Assembly (NCBI GenBank): GCA_025350145.1
Contig: JANXYH010000097.1
Location: forward strand, 1 to 36,011
From: Burkholderiales bacterium
GTDB taxonomy: Bacteria; Pseudomonadota; Gammaproteobacteria; Burkholderiales; Burkholderiaceae_C
Direction of reading: 5' to 3'
DNA length: 36,011 nucleotides
Of this stretch, positions 23,993 to 34,768 are shown one piece after another (within the stretch, counting starts at the first letter, position 1; the number at the start of each line of letters is the position of its first letter). The notes below the pieces were generated by a model. The model was given only the letters and a program-made list of their open reading frames with translations, made no database searches and was not told the DNA's origin. The translations under genes and the position numbers were made by a program.

Positions 23993-24632
23993 GGTTCAAC
24001 TTTCGTTCCAGGCGCTGGCTGGCCAGCGAGATCGGCCAGCACAGCGCGAAATAGAGCAGGGCGACGCAGGCGTAGACGGTGAACGGCCGGAAGGTGGCAT
24101 TGGCGATCATGGTGCCGGCCTTGGTGACCTCGATGAAACCGATCACCGAGGCCAGGGCCGTGCCCTTGACGACCTGAACCGCAAAGCCGACGGTCGGGGC
24201 GATGGCGATGCGCAAGGCCTGCGGGACGATCACATGGCGCAGCTTTTCGCCCAGCGACAGCGCCAGGCTGTCCGCCGCCTCCCATTGGCCGCGCGGGATG
24301 GCCAGCACGCAGCCGCGCCAGATCTCGGTCAGGAAGGCACTGGCATACAGCGTCAAGGCCAGCGCCGCCGCCGCCCAGGCCGAGACGTTCAGGCCGAGCA
24401 GGCTCAGGCCGAAGTACGCCAGGAATAACTGCATCAGCAGGGGCGTGCCCTGAAAGAGCTGCACGTACAGCGCCACCGCCGGCTGCGCCCCTGGCCAGCG
24501 CGCGATCCGCGCCAGCAACAGGCCGCCGCCGACCAGCGCGCCACCGACAAAGGCCAGCAGCGACAGCAGCACCGTCCAGCGCAGCGCCAGCAGCAGGTTG
24601 CACAGAATGTCCCAGAGCGAGAAGTCGACCAT
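23982..24632 (-). CDS. Polar amino-acid ABC transporter permease (second)
   Basis: A 216-residue inner-membrane permease of the HisM/GlnP type. Hydrophobic helices begin at [47 protein letters not shown] is the family signature, and the EAA loop that docks the ATPase is in [28 protein letters not shown]. The frame stays open upstream, but ATG at 24630-24632 starts the family N-terminus ([10 protein letters not shown]). It begins 2 bp after the first permease stop and overlaps the ATPase start by 11 bp. Pairing with the first permease as a heterodimer is expected. Confidence 0.94.
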
Positions 24633-24634
24633 CT

Positions 24635-25297
24635 TCAGCGACGCAGGCCCAGCCAGCGCTGGCCGGCCCAGTTCAGGGTCTGGCGCAGCGCCACCGCCAG
24701 CGCCAGGTACAGGCCCAAGGCGACGAAGGTGGCCTCGAAGGCGCGGAAATTGCGGCTGTGGATCAGGTTGCTGGCATGGCTGAGCTCGTGGGTCGCGATC
24801 TGCCCGCACACCGCTGAGCCCAGCATCACGATCACGACCTGGCCGACCAGCGCCGGCCAGACCCGGGCCAATGCCGGCGGCAGCGCCACCCGGGTGAAGA
24901 TCTGGGCCTCGCTCAGGGCCAGCGCGCGGGCGGCCTCGATCTGAGCGCGTGGCGTCGCGGCGAGGCCGGCGCGGACGATCTCGCAGGCATAGGCGCCGAG
25001 GTTGATGACCATGGCGATCACCGAGGCCGATTCCGGCGTGAGCCTGACCCCCAGGCTGGGCAGGCCGAAGAAGACGAAGAACAACTGGACGATGAACGGG
25101 GTGTTGCGGATCGCCTCGACATAGCCGCCGGCCAGGAACTTCAGCGGCGCCGGGCCATGCAGCCGGGCCCAGGCCGCAGCCGTGCCAAGGCTCAGCCCGA
25201 TCACGGCCGAGACGCCGGTCAGCGCCACCGTGGTGGCCACGCCGCGTGCCAGCAGCGGCCATTCGGCCAGCACCGGGCTGAAGTCCAGGACGATCAT
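24635..25297 (-). CDS. Polar amino-acid ABC transporter permease (first)
   Basis: A 220-residue permease with the PAAT pattern: an N-terminal helix with GVATTVALTGVSAVIGLSLG, then YVEAIRNTPFIVQLFFVFFGLP and the EAA loop EIVRAGLAATPRAQIEAARALALS. ATG at 25295-25297 lies 34 bp after the binding-protein gene and 2 bp before the second permease. It is intact, unlike the binding protein upstream. Confidence 0.94.
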   Translation of the reverse strand: MIVLDFSPVLAEWPLLARGVATTVALTGVSAVIGLSLGTAAAWARLHGPAPLKFLAGGYVEAIRNTPFIVQLFFVFFGLPSLGVRLTPESASVIAMVINLGAYACEIVRAGLAATPRAQIEAARALALSEAQIFTRVALPPALARVWPALVGQVVIVMLGSAVCGQIATHELSHASNLIHSRNFRAFEATFVALGLYLALAVALRQTLNWAGQRWLGLRR

Positions 25298-25331
25298 GTT
25301 GCGCCGCTGGCGGGGCAGCCGGCGACCCGGC

Positions 25332-26137
25332 TCAATTCGGCAAATCGCCGGCCGGTCGGCCCAGCCAGCGTTGCGCCAGCTTGTCGATCTCGCCCGAGGC
25401 CTTGGCCGCAGCGATGATCTCGTTGACCTTGAGCCGCAGCTTGTCCTCGCCCTTGGCCACGCCGATGAAGTTCGGCGAATCCTTGAGCACGAACTTGTAC
25501 TCGGTGCCGAGCTGCGGGTTCTTGGCCATCATGTTGCCGGCCACCGACGCGCCGGTGGCAATCGCCTGGACCTGGCCGGAGACGAACGCGGCGACGGTGG
25601 CGTTGTTGTCTTCGAAGCGCTTGACGTCCAGGTTGGGCGGCGCGACCTTGCTCAGCTCCTGGTCTTCCATCGCCCCGCGGGTCACGCCCACGGTCTTGCC
25701 GGACAGGTCGGCCGGGCCCTTGATGGCCAGCGACTTGGCGGCGAACACCGCCTGGAAGAAGGGCGAATAGGCGGCAGTGAAGTCGATCACCTTCTCGCGC
25801 TCGGCGTTCTTGCCCAAGGTGGCGATGACCAGGTCGGCCTTGCGGGTCTGCAGGTAGGGGATGCGGTTGGCGCTGATCACCGGCACCAGCTCCAGCCGCA
25901 CGCCAGCTTGGCGGCAATCAGCTTGGCCATGTCGATGTCCAGGCCCTGCGGCTGCATGTCGGTGCCGACCGTGCCATAGGGCGGAAAGTCGGTCGGGATG
26001 GCGATGGTGATGAGCTTCTTGGCCATCACCTCGTCGAGCGCCGCCTGGGCCTGGGCCTGGGCCTGCACCAACAGCGAGGCGAACAAGGTGGCGGCCAGGC
26101 TCAGGAAGAGCGTGCGGGCGAGGAAGCGGCGTTGTAT
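25332..26137 (-). pseudogene. Periplasmic amino-acid binding protein, frameshifted and without a normal start
   Basis: Read right to left, one frame encodes a signal peptide (RRFLARTLFLSLAATLFASLLVQA) and the start of a family 3 solute-binding protein (KKLITIAIPTDFPPYG, PQGLDIDMAKLIAAKL). At about 25903 the frame breaks; the rest continues in another frame with RLELVPVISANRIPYLQTRKADLVIATL and so on to the natural end. The junction reads CTGGCGTGCGG where CTGGGCGTGCGG (L-G-V-R) would restore the protein, so one G is missing from a G run. In the signal-peptide frame there is no ATG or GTG before an in-frame TGA; the codon at the expected start is ATA (26135-26137), and the first usable start, TTG at 26084-26086, would cut the signal peptide. 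The frameshift alone could be a sequencing error; with the lost start it suggests real decay. The partner ATPase and permeases are intact. Confidence 0.88.
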
Positions 26138-26297
26138 GGGCGGGGGCTTTCAGTCAGGTTTCGAGGGCTTGGAATCGTCATCACAGACCAGGCGGAGATG
26201 GCCGGCGCGAAACCAATCGCCAGCGCCCATTTTGCCGGCGCCTAGAAACGCTGCTGCGATGGACGGCACGGCAGCGCCGTCGGCTATGCTTTGCACC

Positions 26298-26627
26298 ATG
26301 CTCAGCGAACGCCAGGTCCACGAGGTCGCGCAACGTCTGGCGACTGCGGCATGCTCGCCAGCGACGGTGATCGTCTTCGGCTCCTATGGCCGGGGCGATG
26401 CCACGGACGATTCCGACCTGGACTTGTTGGTGGTGCAACGCGACGTGCGCGACCCGACTGCCGAGTACCTTCGCCTGCGCAATGCCATCGGCAGATTGCA
26501 GGTCGGCGTCGACTTGCTGTTGTTGCCGAGGACCGAGTTTGACCGCCGCCGCGACTGGAGCAGCGGCCCGGTTTACTGGGCCGCCCGTGAAGGTCGGGTA
26601 CTGCATGCCGACTCTGCCGAGTATTGA
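26298..26627 (+). CDS. MNT-type nucleotidyltransferase, antitoxin of an MNT/HEPN pair
   Basis: A 110-residue minimal nucleotidyltransferase. The motif GSYGRGDATDDSDLDLLVV gives the G28-S29 and D40-x-D42 metal-binding residues, and VDLLLLP carries a third acidic strand position. In MntA/HepT-type systems the NTase AMPylates the HEPN toxin, and this is expected here. ATG at 26298 is used; an in-frame ATG 12 bases earlier is possible. It overlaps the HEPN gene by 23 bp, so translation is coupled. It is divergent from the broken binding-protein gene across 160 bp. The confidence is high for the fold and the pairing. Confidence 0.92.
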   Translation: MLSERQVHEVAQRLATAACSPATVIVFGSYGRGDATDDSDLDLLVVQRDVRDPTAEYLRLRNAIGRLQVGVDLLLLPRTEFDRRRDWSSGPVYWAAREGRVLHADSAEY

Positions 26628-27003
26628 CGAGGCGCGGCAACTGCTGGGCGCTGCGGCGCGCGACCAGCAGGCATTGCAAATTCTGGCGCGCGACCGCTCC
26701 AGCCCGGTCGAGGTGGCGTTGTTCCTGGCCCAGCAGTCGATCGAGAAGTGCCTCAAGGCCGCCCTGTCGGTGCGCGGCGCGGTGCTGCGCCGCACCCATG
26801 ATTTGCTGCTGCTGGAGACCCTGGCGCAGGAGCATGGGCTGGTGCTTCCGGTCGCCCATGATCTGCTGGCCAGGCTTGGCCCGTACGCCGTGCAATCGCG
26901 CTACCTGGCTGCTGTCGTTCCGACAGTGACCCTGGCCGAGGCACTTGGCGCTTCACAGGTGTGCCTGGCTTGGGCCAGCGGCCTGTTGCCAGTATCCGAT
27001 TGA
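26605..27003 (+). CDS. HEPN-domain protein, toxin of the MNT/HEPN pair
   Basis: A 132-residue HEPN protein, a helical fold that often acts as a ribonuclease toxin. The core ALFLAQQSIEKCLKAALSVRG and the following RRTHDLLLLE (R57 to H65) is the classic HEPN signature. ATG at 26605 overlaps the end of the nucleotidyltransferase gene, which is typical of the paired arrangement. Nothing appears damaged, so both partners could be active. RNase activity is inferred from the family; some HEPN proteins paired with MNT are only modestly toxic. Confidence 0.9.
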   Translation: MPTLPSIDEARQLLGAAARDQQALQILARDRSSPVEVALFLAQQSIEKCLKAALSVRGAVLRRTHDLLLLETLAQEHGLVLPVAHDLLARLGPYAVQSRYLAAVVPTVTLAEALGASQVCLAWASGLLPVSD

Positions 27004-27043
27004 TCGGTGCGTGACCGCTGCGTGAACACCGATTTGCGGTGCT

Positions 27044-28903
27044 TCAGACCTTGCCCGACTCCGCCGCGATCCAGTCGTCGACCCTTCGCTCCAGCACCGG
27101 CAGGGGCAGCGCGCCCTGGTCGAGCAGCACCATGTGGAAGCGGCGGATGTCAAAGCGTGGCCCCAGGCGCGCCTTGGCGCGGTCGCGCAGCTCGATGATC
27201 TTGAGTTGGCCGATCATGTAGCCCAGCGCCTGGCCGGGCCAGGAGGTGTAGCGGTCGACCTCGCTCTCGATGTAGCGGCGGTCCTCGCCGCCATGGGCCA
27301 GCATGTAGTCGATTGCCCGCTGGCGGCTCCAGCCGAAGGCGTGGATGCCGGTGTCCACCACCAGCCGGGTGGCGCGCAGCATCTGCGCCTGCAAGTGGCC
27401 CCAGTGGCTGGCCGGTTCCTGGTACAGGCCGAGCTCGAAGCCCAGGGTCTCGGAGTAGAGCGCCCAGCCCTCGCCATAGGCCACATACCAGGCCGAGCGG
27501 CGGAACTTGGGCAAGTCACCCAGTTCGGTGGCGCGGGCGGTCTGCAGGTGGTGGCCGGGCACGGCCTCATGCGCCACCAGCGTCTCCTGCCCCCAACTCG
27601 GGCGCGACTTGTAGCCCAGCGCGTTGGCGTTGAACCAACCGGCACGGCTGCCGTCCAGCGCCGGCCCGTTGTAGTACTCGGACGCGTCGGGTCCGGCGTG
27701 GTCGGGCATGGCGCGCACGCCGTAGGGCGCACGCGGCAGCTCGGCAAACAATCGCGGCAGTTCGGCGTCGATGCGCTTGGCGATGTCGCGATAGCTGGCC
27801 AGCAGCGCCTGCCCGCTGGGGTGGAAGTAGCGTGGGTCGGTCAGCATGTGGTGGGCAAATGACGCGAAGTCGCCGGTCCAGCCCAGCTTGGCCATGACTT
27901 GGGCGATTTGCCCGTCCAGGCGCGCCACCTCGCGCTCGCCCAGGGCATGGATTTGGGCCGGCGTCAGCGCCGTGGTGGTGTGCCGGCGCACGGCGGCCAG
28001 GTAGGCGGCGGCGCCGCCCGGGTAGTTGGACAGCGCGCCATCGTTTGGTGCGGCGCGCAGGTAGCTGCCGGCGACGAAATCGCGCAGCCGGCGCTGTGCC
28101 GGCAGCACCTGGTCGGCCAAGATCTGGCGGGCGCGTTGGCGCAGCGCCGCCTGCTGCTGTGGCGCGATCTGGCTGTCCATCGCGTTCAGCGGTGCCAGGA
28201 ACGGGCTGGCATCGGCGCTGCTGCCGAGTTGCACGTCCAGGCTGGCCAGCACCCGCTCCAGCACCGCGCGTGGTGGTACCCAGCCCAGTGCCTGACCCTG
28301 GCGCAGCCGGGCCAACTCCTGCTCGACCCGCTGCGGATAGGCGGCCAGCCGCGCCAGCATCTGCTCGACTGCGACCACACTGTCCACCGGGCTGGCCAGC
28401 AACAGGCTGGCAAAGTCGGTGTGAAAGCCGCCGGTGGCGCCCAGCGACATGCGGCGAAAGCCGACCAGCGGCTCGAACAGCAGCTCCTCGTTCAGTTGGT
28501 GGAGGAACAGGTCAAGCGAGCTGCGGTCGGTGTCCGACAGCAGTTCGCGGCGGATCGCGAGCGCCTGCGCCCGCTGCCGCCTGGCCTGATCGTAGGCGGC
28601 GGCCTCGGCCTCGGGCGAAGCGTCATCAAGCCGGTCGCCGTAACGCCGGTCGCCGGTGTAGGTGGCCCAACTGGGGTGGCGCCGCATCGCATCTTCCCAG
28701 GCTTGGTCGAACAGTGCGTGCAGGCGCTGCGCCTCCTGTTGCGATGGCGGCAGCGGCTGCGCCTGCGCCGTCCGGGCCGCTGCGCTGGCGCTGCCACCGG
28801 GCTCTGCGGGCGGTGTGCCGCAGGCGACCAGGCACAACAGTGTCAAGCTGACGCAAAGCCGACGGATGCTGTCAGAGCGGGTGCGGATGCGGCTTGGTGT
28901 CAT
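27044..28903 (-). CDS. DUF885 family lipoprotein, putative zinc peptidase
   Basis: A 619-residue exported protein. A lipoprotein signal ends with lipobox LVAC (C28). The DUF885 domain fills most of the rest; the signature ETLVAHEAVPGHHLQ contains a zinc-binding H-E-x-x-G-H-H-like motif, and AYGEGWALYSETLGFELGLY provides the expected downstream glutamate. RAGWFNANAL, RSWY and GQALGYMIGQLKI are also typical. The family is usually annotated as metallopeptidase-like, but substrates are not established. ATG at 28901-28903 is chosen because it gives the signal; the frame extends upstream without support. It is divergent from coaX across 191 bp and converges with the HEPN gene with 40 bp between. 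Confidence 0.92.
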   Translation of the reverse strand: MTPSRIRTRSDSIRRLCVSLTLLCLVACGTPPAEPGGSASAAARTAQAQPLPPSQQEAQRLHALFDQAWEDAMRRHPSWATYTGDRRYGDRLDDASPEAEAAAYDQARRQRAQALAIRRELLSDTDRSSLDLFLHQLNEELLFEPLVGFRRMSLGATGGFHTDFASLLLASPVDSVVAVEQMLARLAAYPQRVEQELARLRQGQALGWVPPRAVLERVLASLDVQLGSSADASPFLAPLNAMDSQIAPQQQAALRQRARQILADQVLPAQRRLRDFVAGSYLRAAPNDGALSNYPGGAAAYLAAVRRHTTTALTPAQIHALGEREVARLDGQIAQVMAKLGWTGDFASFAHHMLTDPRYFHPSGQALLASYRDIAKRIDAELPRLFAELPRAPYGVRAMPDHAGPDASEYYNGPALDGSRAGWFNANALGYKSRPSWGQETLVAHEAVPGHHLQTARATELGDLPKFRRSAWYVAYGEGWALYSETLGFELGLYQEPASHWGHLQAQMLRATRLVVDTGIHAFGWSRQRAIDYMLAHGGEDRRYIESEVDRYTSWPGQALGYMIGQLKIIELRDRAKARLGPRFDIRRFHMVLLDQGALPLPVLERRVDDWIAAESGKV

Positions 28904-29094
28904 ATGGCTGTCCTGGTGGTGCCTAGCGAGGGTATGGGCATGGGCCGAGGCAAGCACAGCCCACTGCCGCGTGGAGATCGATTGTCGACGGCCGCCAGGC
29001 CGCAGCGGCGCGGGCCCACGCCCGGCTACCATTCGCACCCCGTCGGCGCTGCCGGCCTGCCCCAGCGCCAAGCCTGACCCCGCCGTCCTGCCGC

Positions 29095-29870
29095 ATGACC
29101 TTCTTTGCCATCGATATCGGCAACACCCGCCTGAAGTGGGCGCTGTACGCCAGACCGCAGCCCGGGGCGGCCTTGCTGGCCCAAGGCGCGGTGTTCGTCG
29201 AGAACATCGACACCCTGGCCGAGGCCGAGTGGAAGGCCTTGGTCCAGCCCGGCTCGATGCTGGGCTGCAACGTCGCCGGCGACGCGGTGCGGCGCCGGGT
29301 CGAGGAGCAGTTGGAGCTGTGGGACATCGAGCCGCGCTGGGTCTACAGCGGCACCCAGGCCGCAGGCGTGACCAACGGCTATGACCACCCCGGCCGGCTC
29401 GGCACCGACCGCTTCATTGCCCAGATCGGTGCCCGCCACCTGGTGCTGGCGCGCGGCCTGGCGCGCCCGGCGCTGGTGGTGATGATAGGCACGGCGGTGA
29501 CGGTCGATGCGCTCGACCCCAGCGGCAATTTCCTGGGCGGATTGATCCTGCCCGGCCACGGCATCATGCTGCGCGCGCTGGAGAGCGGCACCGCCGGCCT
29601 GCGCGTGCCCACCGGCGATGTGGTCGAGTTCCCGACCAACACCAGCGACGCGCTGACCAGCGGCGGCACGTTCGCCATCACCGGGGCGATCGAGCGCATG
29701 CACCGCCATGTCTGTGAGCGCTGCGGCCAGGTGCCGCTGACCCTGGTCACCGGTGGTGCGGGCTGGAAGGTCGGGCCGTCGTTGTTGATCGAGCACGAAT
29801 TGGCCGAATCATTGATCTTCGACGGCCTGCTGGCCCTGCAGGCGCACCGGTTGGCGCCGCCCGGGACCGC

Positions 29871-29883
<13 letters not shown>
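29095..29883 (+). CDS. coaX: Type III pantothenate kinase
   Basis: CoaX phosphorylates pantothenate, the first step of coenzyme A synthesis. The 262-residue protein has the ASKHA kinase pattern: [15 protein letters not shown] (D7 and N10, phosphate loop), GTDR at 103-106 (pantothenate site) and [10 protein letters not shown] at 131-140 (D138), followed by GGLILPG. The late GGAGW and ATP-site region fit the family. ATG at 29095 begins directly at the family N-terminus. In Burkholderiales birA is often adjacent, but it is absent here. The stop region overlaps the hslU stop by 13 bp, so the two genes converge. Confidence 0.96.
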
Positions 29884-31226
<1,343 letters not shown>

Positions 31227-31305
31227 GGCTGCCCCTGCTCGGTTGCGCAGGCCGGGCGCTGCGGCGCCGCACTGCATGCCGGCAATCGGGTGGGCGTCGA
31301 ATGGC

Positions 31306-31854
31306 TCATTCCAGCGTCTCGATGGTGTGGTTCTGGTTGGTATAGATGCACAGGTCGGCGGCAATCGTCAGCGACGCCTTGATGATCTCGACCGCGGCCA
31401 TCTCGGTGTGCTGCAACAAGGCGCGCGCCGCCGACTGGGCGTAGGCCCCGCCCGAGCCGATCGCGACGATGCCCAGTTCCGGCTCCAGCACATCGCCGTT
31501 GCCGGTGATGATCAGGCTGGTCTGGCGGTCGGCCACGGCCAGCATCGCTTCGAGCCGGCGCAGCACCCGGTCGGTTCGCCAGTCCTTGGTCAACTCGATC
31601 GCCGCGCGGGCGAGGTGGCCCTGGTGCTTCTCGAGCTTGGCCTCGAAGCGCTCAAACAAGGTAAATGCGTCGGCGGTGGCGCCGGCAAAGCCGGCCAGCA
31701 CCTGGTCGTGGAACAGCTTGCGCACCTTGCGCGCGCTGGATTTGATGACGATGCTGCCGAGCGTGACCTGGCCATCGCCGCCGAGCGCGACCTGCCAGCC
31801 GTCTGCGGTCTGGCGGCGCACGCTGAGGATGGTGGTGCCGTGGAAGGATTCCAT
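31306..31854 (-). CDS. hslV: HslV, proteolytic subunit of the HslUV protease
   Basis: HslV is the proteasome-like threonine peptidase. The 182-residue product matches E. coli HslV across [59 protein letters not shown] and [12 protein letters not shown]. The nucleophile is T7, exposed after removal of the six-residue leader [21 protein letters not shown] is the usual late motif. ATG at 31852-31854. It lies 79 bp after the STAS gene stop, in series with hslU. Confidence 0.97.
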   Translation of the reverse strand: MESFHGTTILSVRRQTADGWQVALGGDGQVTLGSIVIKSSARKVRKLFHDQVLAGFAGATADAFTLFERFEAKLEKHQGHLARAAIELTKDWRTDRVLRRLEAMLAVADRQTSLIITGNGDVLEPELGIVAIGSGGAYAQSAARALLQHTEMAAVEIIKASLTIAADLCIYTNQNHTIETLE

Positions 31855-31933
31855 GCCGGTGTCGAAGGGGGAGGGGAGTATTTCTGGCCGCGGGCCCTTG
31901 CCTGCGCGCCGGCAGCAATCGCCGGCCGGGCGT

Positions 31934-33790
31934 TCAGCCGCGCGGAACCTGCACGCGGGCGTGCTCGTTGATGCCCATCGCGCCGAAGAACATCGCCACC
32001 AGCCGATGGGCGTCGACAAAGGTGACGCTGCGGTTCTCGCTGCGCTTGGTCAGCACCCAGTTCAGCAGGTCGCCGGCGGCGATGAAGTCAACCCGGATCA
32101 GCCGCGAACAGGCGACGTTGACCAGCGGCGCCGTGCCCAGCGAGGCATCGATCTTCTTCAGGGTCGCGCTGATGTCGCCCGCCAACTGGCCCGACAGCTC
32201 GACCGACGCCACCCGTTGGATGCCGCCGTGGTCGTCGTGCATGCCGGTGTCATGCGGCAAGGTCATGACCTGGCTGACGATAGACATCGGCGGGGTGGTG
32301 GTGGAGTTGGCGCTGCTGCCGGTTCGCACCACGCAGACCGCACTCTCCCAACTCGGCGGCGACACCTCGTAGGTGACGCAGTAGTCGATTGCCGCCTCGT
32401 CGAACTGGTCGGGCCGGTTCGACAGCCGCAGCGCCTCCAGCCTGGCCATCCAGTACGCCGGGTCGGCGTCGCGCACACCGGTAGGCGCGGCCTCCTGCAG
32501 GGCGTTGATCAGCCGCTCGGACGCCAGCCAGCGCAACTCCAGCTTCTGCGGCGCCCAGATCCGCAGCAGGCTGGTCAGGTGGCCTGCGGCTTCGGGCTCG
32601 ACCTGCTCCAGCGCGGTCCAGTCCAGCACCCAGGGCAGCGGCAGTTGCAAGGTGGCCGAGCGCAGCCGCGCCACGGCGTCGATGTCCAGCACCTCGGGGC
32701 TGACCCAGCCGACATCGCCCACGATCTGGCCCCGGCTCGGACGCTCCTCCTGCGCGGCCGCCTCGGCGACCTGCTTGGGCAAGCTGTACCACTGCGGTGC
32801 CGAGGTGCCGAAGCCGTTGGCGAAATCCATCGCCAGCGACTCGAACTTGGCCTGCATGCCGGTGGCGCGGTACAGGTCGAACAGCACATGCCAGGTCTCG
32901 GCATGGCGGTGGCGCGCCGCCCCGGGCCTGGCCATCTGCGTGATGGCCTGTTCGCAAAGCGCGAAATCGGCATTGGCAAAGGCGATCACCGCCTCGTCCA
33001 GCTCCGGGTCGTGGACGACTTCGCTGACCTCCATGGCCAACTGCGCGCCGTTGAAGTCCAGTGCCAGATCCAGCGCCGGCACCGCCGTTGCGCGGGTGGC
33101 CGCTGGCGCGGCGCCGCTGCCCTGGGCTGACGCGGCACCGGTCAGCGGGCGCACGTTGCTGGCAGGGGCGGCGGCCGGACTGGCCGCTGCCGGACGCGGG
33201 CTGGCGGCTGCGGCGGGCCGGGCCGGCGGCAGCACGGGGTCGAGCAAAGGCAGCGGTGAGATGTAAGGGTCAGGCTTGGCCGCGGCCGCCAGGGGCGCAG
33301 GCGGCTCGATCCGGTCGCGGCCTGGCGGGCGTGCCGCAGGGCCGGGCTGCGCCGGCGCACGCGGCAACACCGGCTCGGCAACAGGGGCAACCGCAGTGGG
33401 CGGGGTATAGCGCTGGCGCTCGGACGGCCGGATGCCCTCGTTGCCGACCATCTGCAATTCGATCTCGTCGATCTTGGCCTTGACCCCGGCGTCCTGGCGC
33501 GCGCCCTCGGACATGCGCACTTCGGAGTCCTCGACCTTGGACGAGCCGCCCAGCGCCGCCAACTGCTCTGGCGAAAGACCTTCGCGGCGCAGCTTGCGCA
33601 GGACGTCGAATTCGCGCTTGCGGACGAAGTCGTTGCGCCGCTTGCGCTCGATCATGGCCTTGATCTCGGTGCGCTCTAGATCCTGGACTTCGTCCGGGCG
33701 CGCGCCGATTTCCGACCAGTCGGTGGCCGGGTTGGCCACGAACCGGACTACCTTGCGGAAAAAGCTGTCGCCTTCCTTGGACTCGGCCAT
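31934..33790 (-). CDS. STAS-domain protein conserved between dksA and hslV
   Basis: A 618-residue protein found at this place in many Comamonadaceae, as I recall. The N-terminus is conserved ([24 protein letters not shown]), then charged (about 40-70), and [10 protein letters not shown] follows; residues about 125-225 are a proline/alanine-rich linker. The middle ([42 protein letters not shown] in part, about 245-290) resembles a repeat-type helical segment. The last 100 residues form a STAS-like domain ([56 protein letters not shown]). STAS domains sense ligands or interact with proteins; the role is unknown. ATG at 33788-33790 follows dksA by 39 bp. Confidence 0.88.
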   Translation of the reverse strand: MAESKEGDSFFRKVVRFVANPATDWSEIGARPDEVQDLERTEIKAMIERKRRNDFVRKREFDVLRKLRREGLSPEQLAALGGSSKVEDSEVRMSEGARQDAGVKAKIDEIELQMVGNEGIRPSERQRYTPPTAVAPVAEPVLPRAPAQPGPAARPPGRDRIEPPAPLAAAAKPDPYISPLPLLDPVLPPARPAAAASPRPAAASPAAAPASNVRPLTGAASAQGSGAAPAATRATAVPALDLALDFNGAQLAMEVSEVVHDPELDEAVIAFANADFALCEQAITQMARPGAARHRHAETWHVLFDLYRATGMQAKFESLAMDFANGFGTSAPQWYSLPKQVAEAAAQEERPSRGQIVGDVGWVSPEVLDIDAVARLRSATLQLPLPWVLDWTALEQVEPEAAGHLTSLLRIWAPQKLELRWLASERLINALQEAAPTGVRDADPAYWMARLEALRLSNRPDQFDEAAIDYCVTYEVSPPSWESAVCVVRTGSSANSTTTPPMSIVSQVMTLPHDTGMHDDHGGIQRVASVELSGQLAGDISATLKKIDASLGTAPLVNVACSRLIRVDFIAAGDLLNWVLTKRSENRSVTFVDAHRLVAMFFGAMGINEHARVQVPRG

Positions 33791-33829
33791 GTCGGTGTCG
33801 AAAAATCCGCGCGGGTCTGACGCTCTGGC

Positions 33830-34627
33830 TCAGTCGCCAAACATCTTCTGTTTCAACTCGCGCCGCTGCTGCGCTTCCAGCGACAAGGTGGCGGTGGGCC
33901 GGGCCAGCAAACGGCCCAGACCGATAGGCTCGCCGGTTTCGTCGCAGAAGCCGTACTCGCCGGAATCGACCCGGGTCAGCGACTGGGCGATCTTCTTCAG
34001 CAGCTTGCGCTCGCGGTCGCGGGTGCGCAACTCCAGCGCGTGCTCTTCTTCGATCGTCGCGCGGTCGGCCGGGTCGGGCACGTTGGTGGTGTCTTCGCGC
34101 AGGTGCTCGGTGGTCTGGCCGGCGTTGGACAGCAGGTCGTCCTTCAGGCCCTGCAGCCGGGTGCGGAAGAAATCGAGCTGCTGCTCGTTCATGTACTCGG
34201 CCTCGGGCATCGCCATCAGTTCGGCATCCGACAGGTTACGGCCGGGTTTGGACTTCCAGGCGTTGGCCAGTTTCGGGTCGGACTTGTACGCGGTCTTGAC
34301 GGTTTCCATGGGCTCAATGGTGCCGCGCGCGGGCGGTCTGGGGGGCGAAAACCGCTCGGCAAAGCGGTTGATCGGCGACATGCTCTGGGCATGCGGCACC
34401 GGCGCCGGCGGGAATCGGCTGTCGGGCACCCGGGGGGCTGGCTTGGGTGCGGGTTTGGCCACCACATTCGCCGGCTTGGCGCCGGCCTTGGCGGACGCCT
34501 TGGGCGCTGCCTTAGGCGCTGGTTTGGGCGCGGGTTTTGGCGCCTGCTCGACCAAGGGCAGGGCGGTGTCTGCGGCCGACTGCTTGGCGGTCGTGCCGTC
34601 CGTGGTGTTTGCCAAAGATTTGCTCAC
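33830..34627 (-). CDS. dksA: DksA-type RNA polymerase-binding transcription factor, single-cysteine form with long N-terminal extension
   Basis: DksA binds the RNA polymerase secondary channel and works with ppGpp. The core (about residues 135-265) has the coiled coil and tip D185-x-x-D188-x-A190 (PDPADRATIEEE), matching E. coli D71/D74/A76. In the zinc-finger region only C228 remains (GFCDETGEPIGLGRLLARPTATLSLEAQ), as in many alpha- and betaproteobacterial DksA proteins, so zinc is probably not bound. The product has 265 residues, against about 150 for E. coli, because of a 130-residue N-terminal extension rich in A, K and P (about 28-65). GTG at 34625-34627 has AGGAG 9 nt upstream. An ATG in another frame overlaps it (ATGACGTGA) and forms a two-codon reading frame. 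Confidence 0.94.
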   Translation of the reverse strand: MSKSLANTTDGTTAKQSAADTALPLVEQAPKPAPKPAPKAAPKASAKAGAKPANVVAKPAPKPAPRVPDSRFPPAPVPHAQSMSPINRFAERFSPPRPPARGTIEPMETVKTAYKSDPKLANAWKSKPGRNLSDAELMAMPEAEYMNEQQLDFFRTRLQGLKDDLLSNAGQTTEHLREDTTNVPDPADRATIEEEHALELRTRDRERKLLKKIAQSLTRVDSGEYGFCDETGEPIGLGRLLARPTATLSLEAQQRRELKQKMFGD

Positions 34628-34768
34628 GTCATGGCTCCTGGACTAGGCTTTTAGCCTGTTCTGTGCCAAGGCCGATGGGCTGGCTGCAAGTTCAAGGCGC
34701 GCGGATTGTAGCGACGCAGGCCCGCCGCCAGGGTGGCATTTTTGCCCGCCAGGGATGGGTGGGCGGAA

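Noticed and set aside
26605-27003. A link between the MNT/HEPN pair and the CRISPR system
   Set aside because: The pair lies 17 kb from cas3 on the other strand, with housekeeping genes between; nothing in the sequence joins them.
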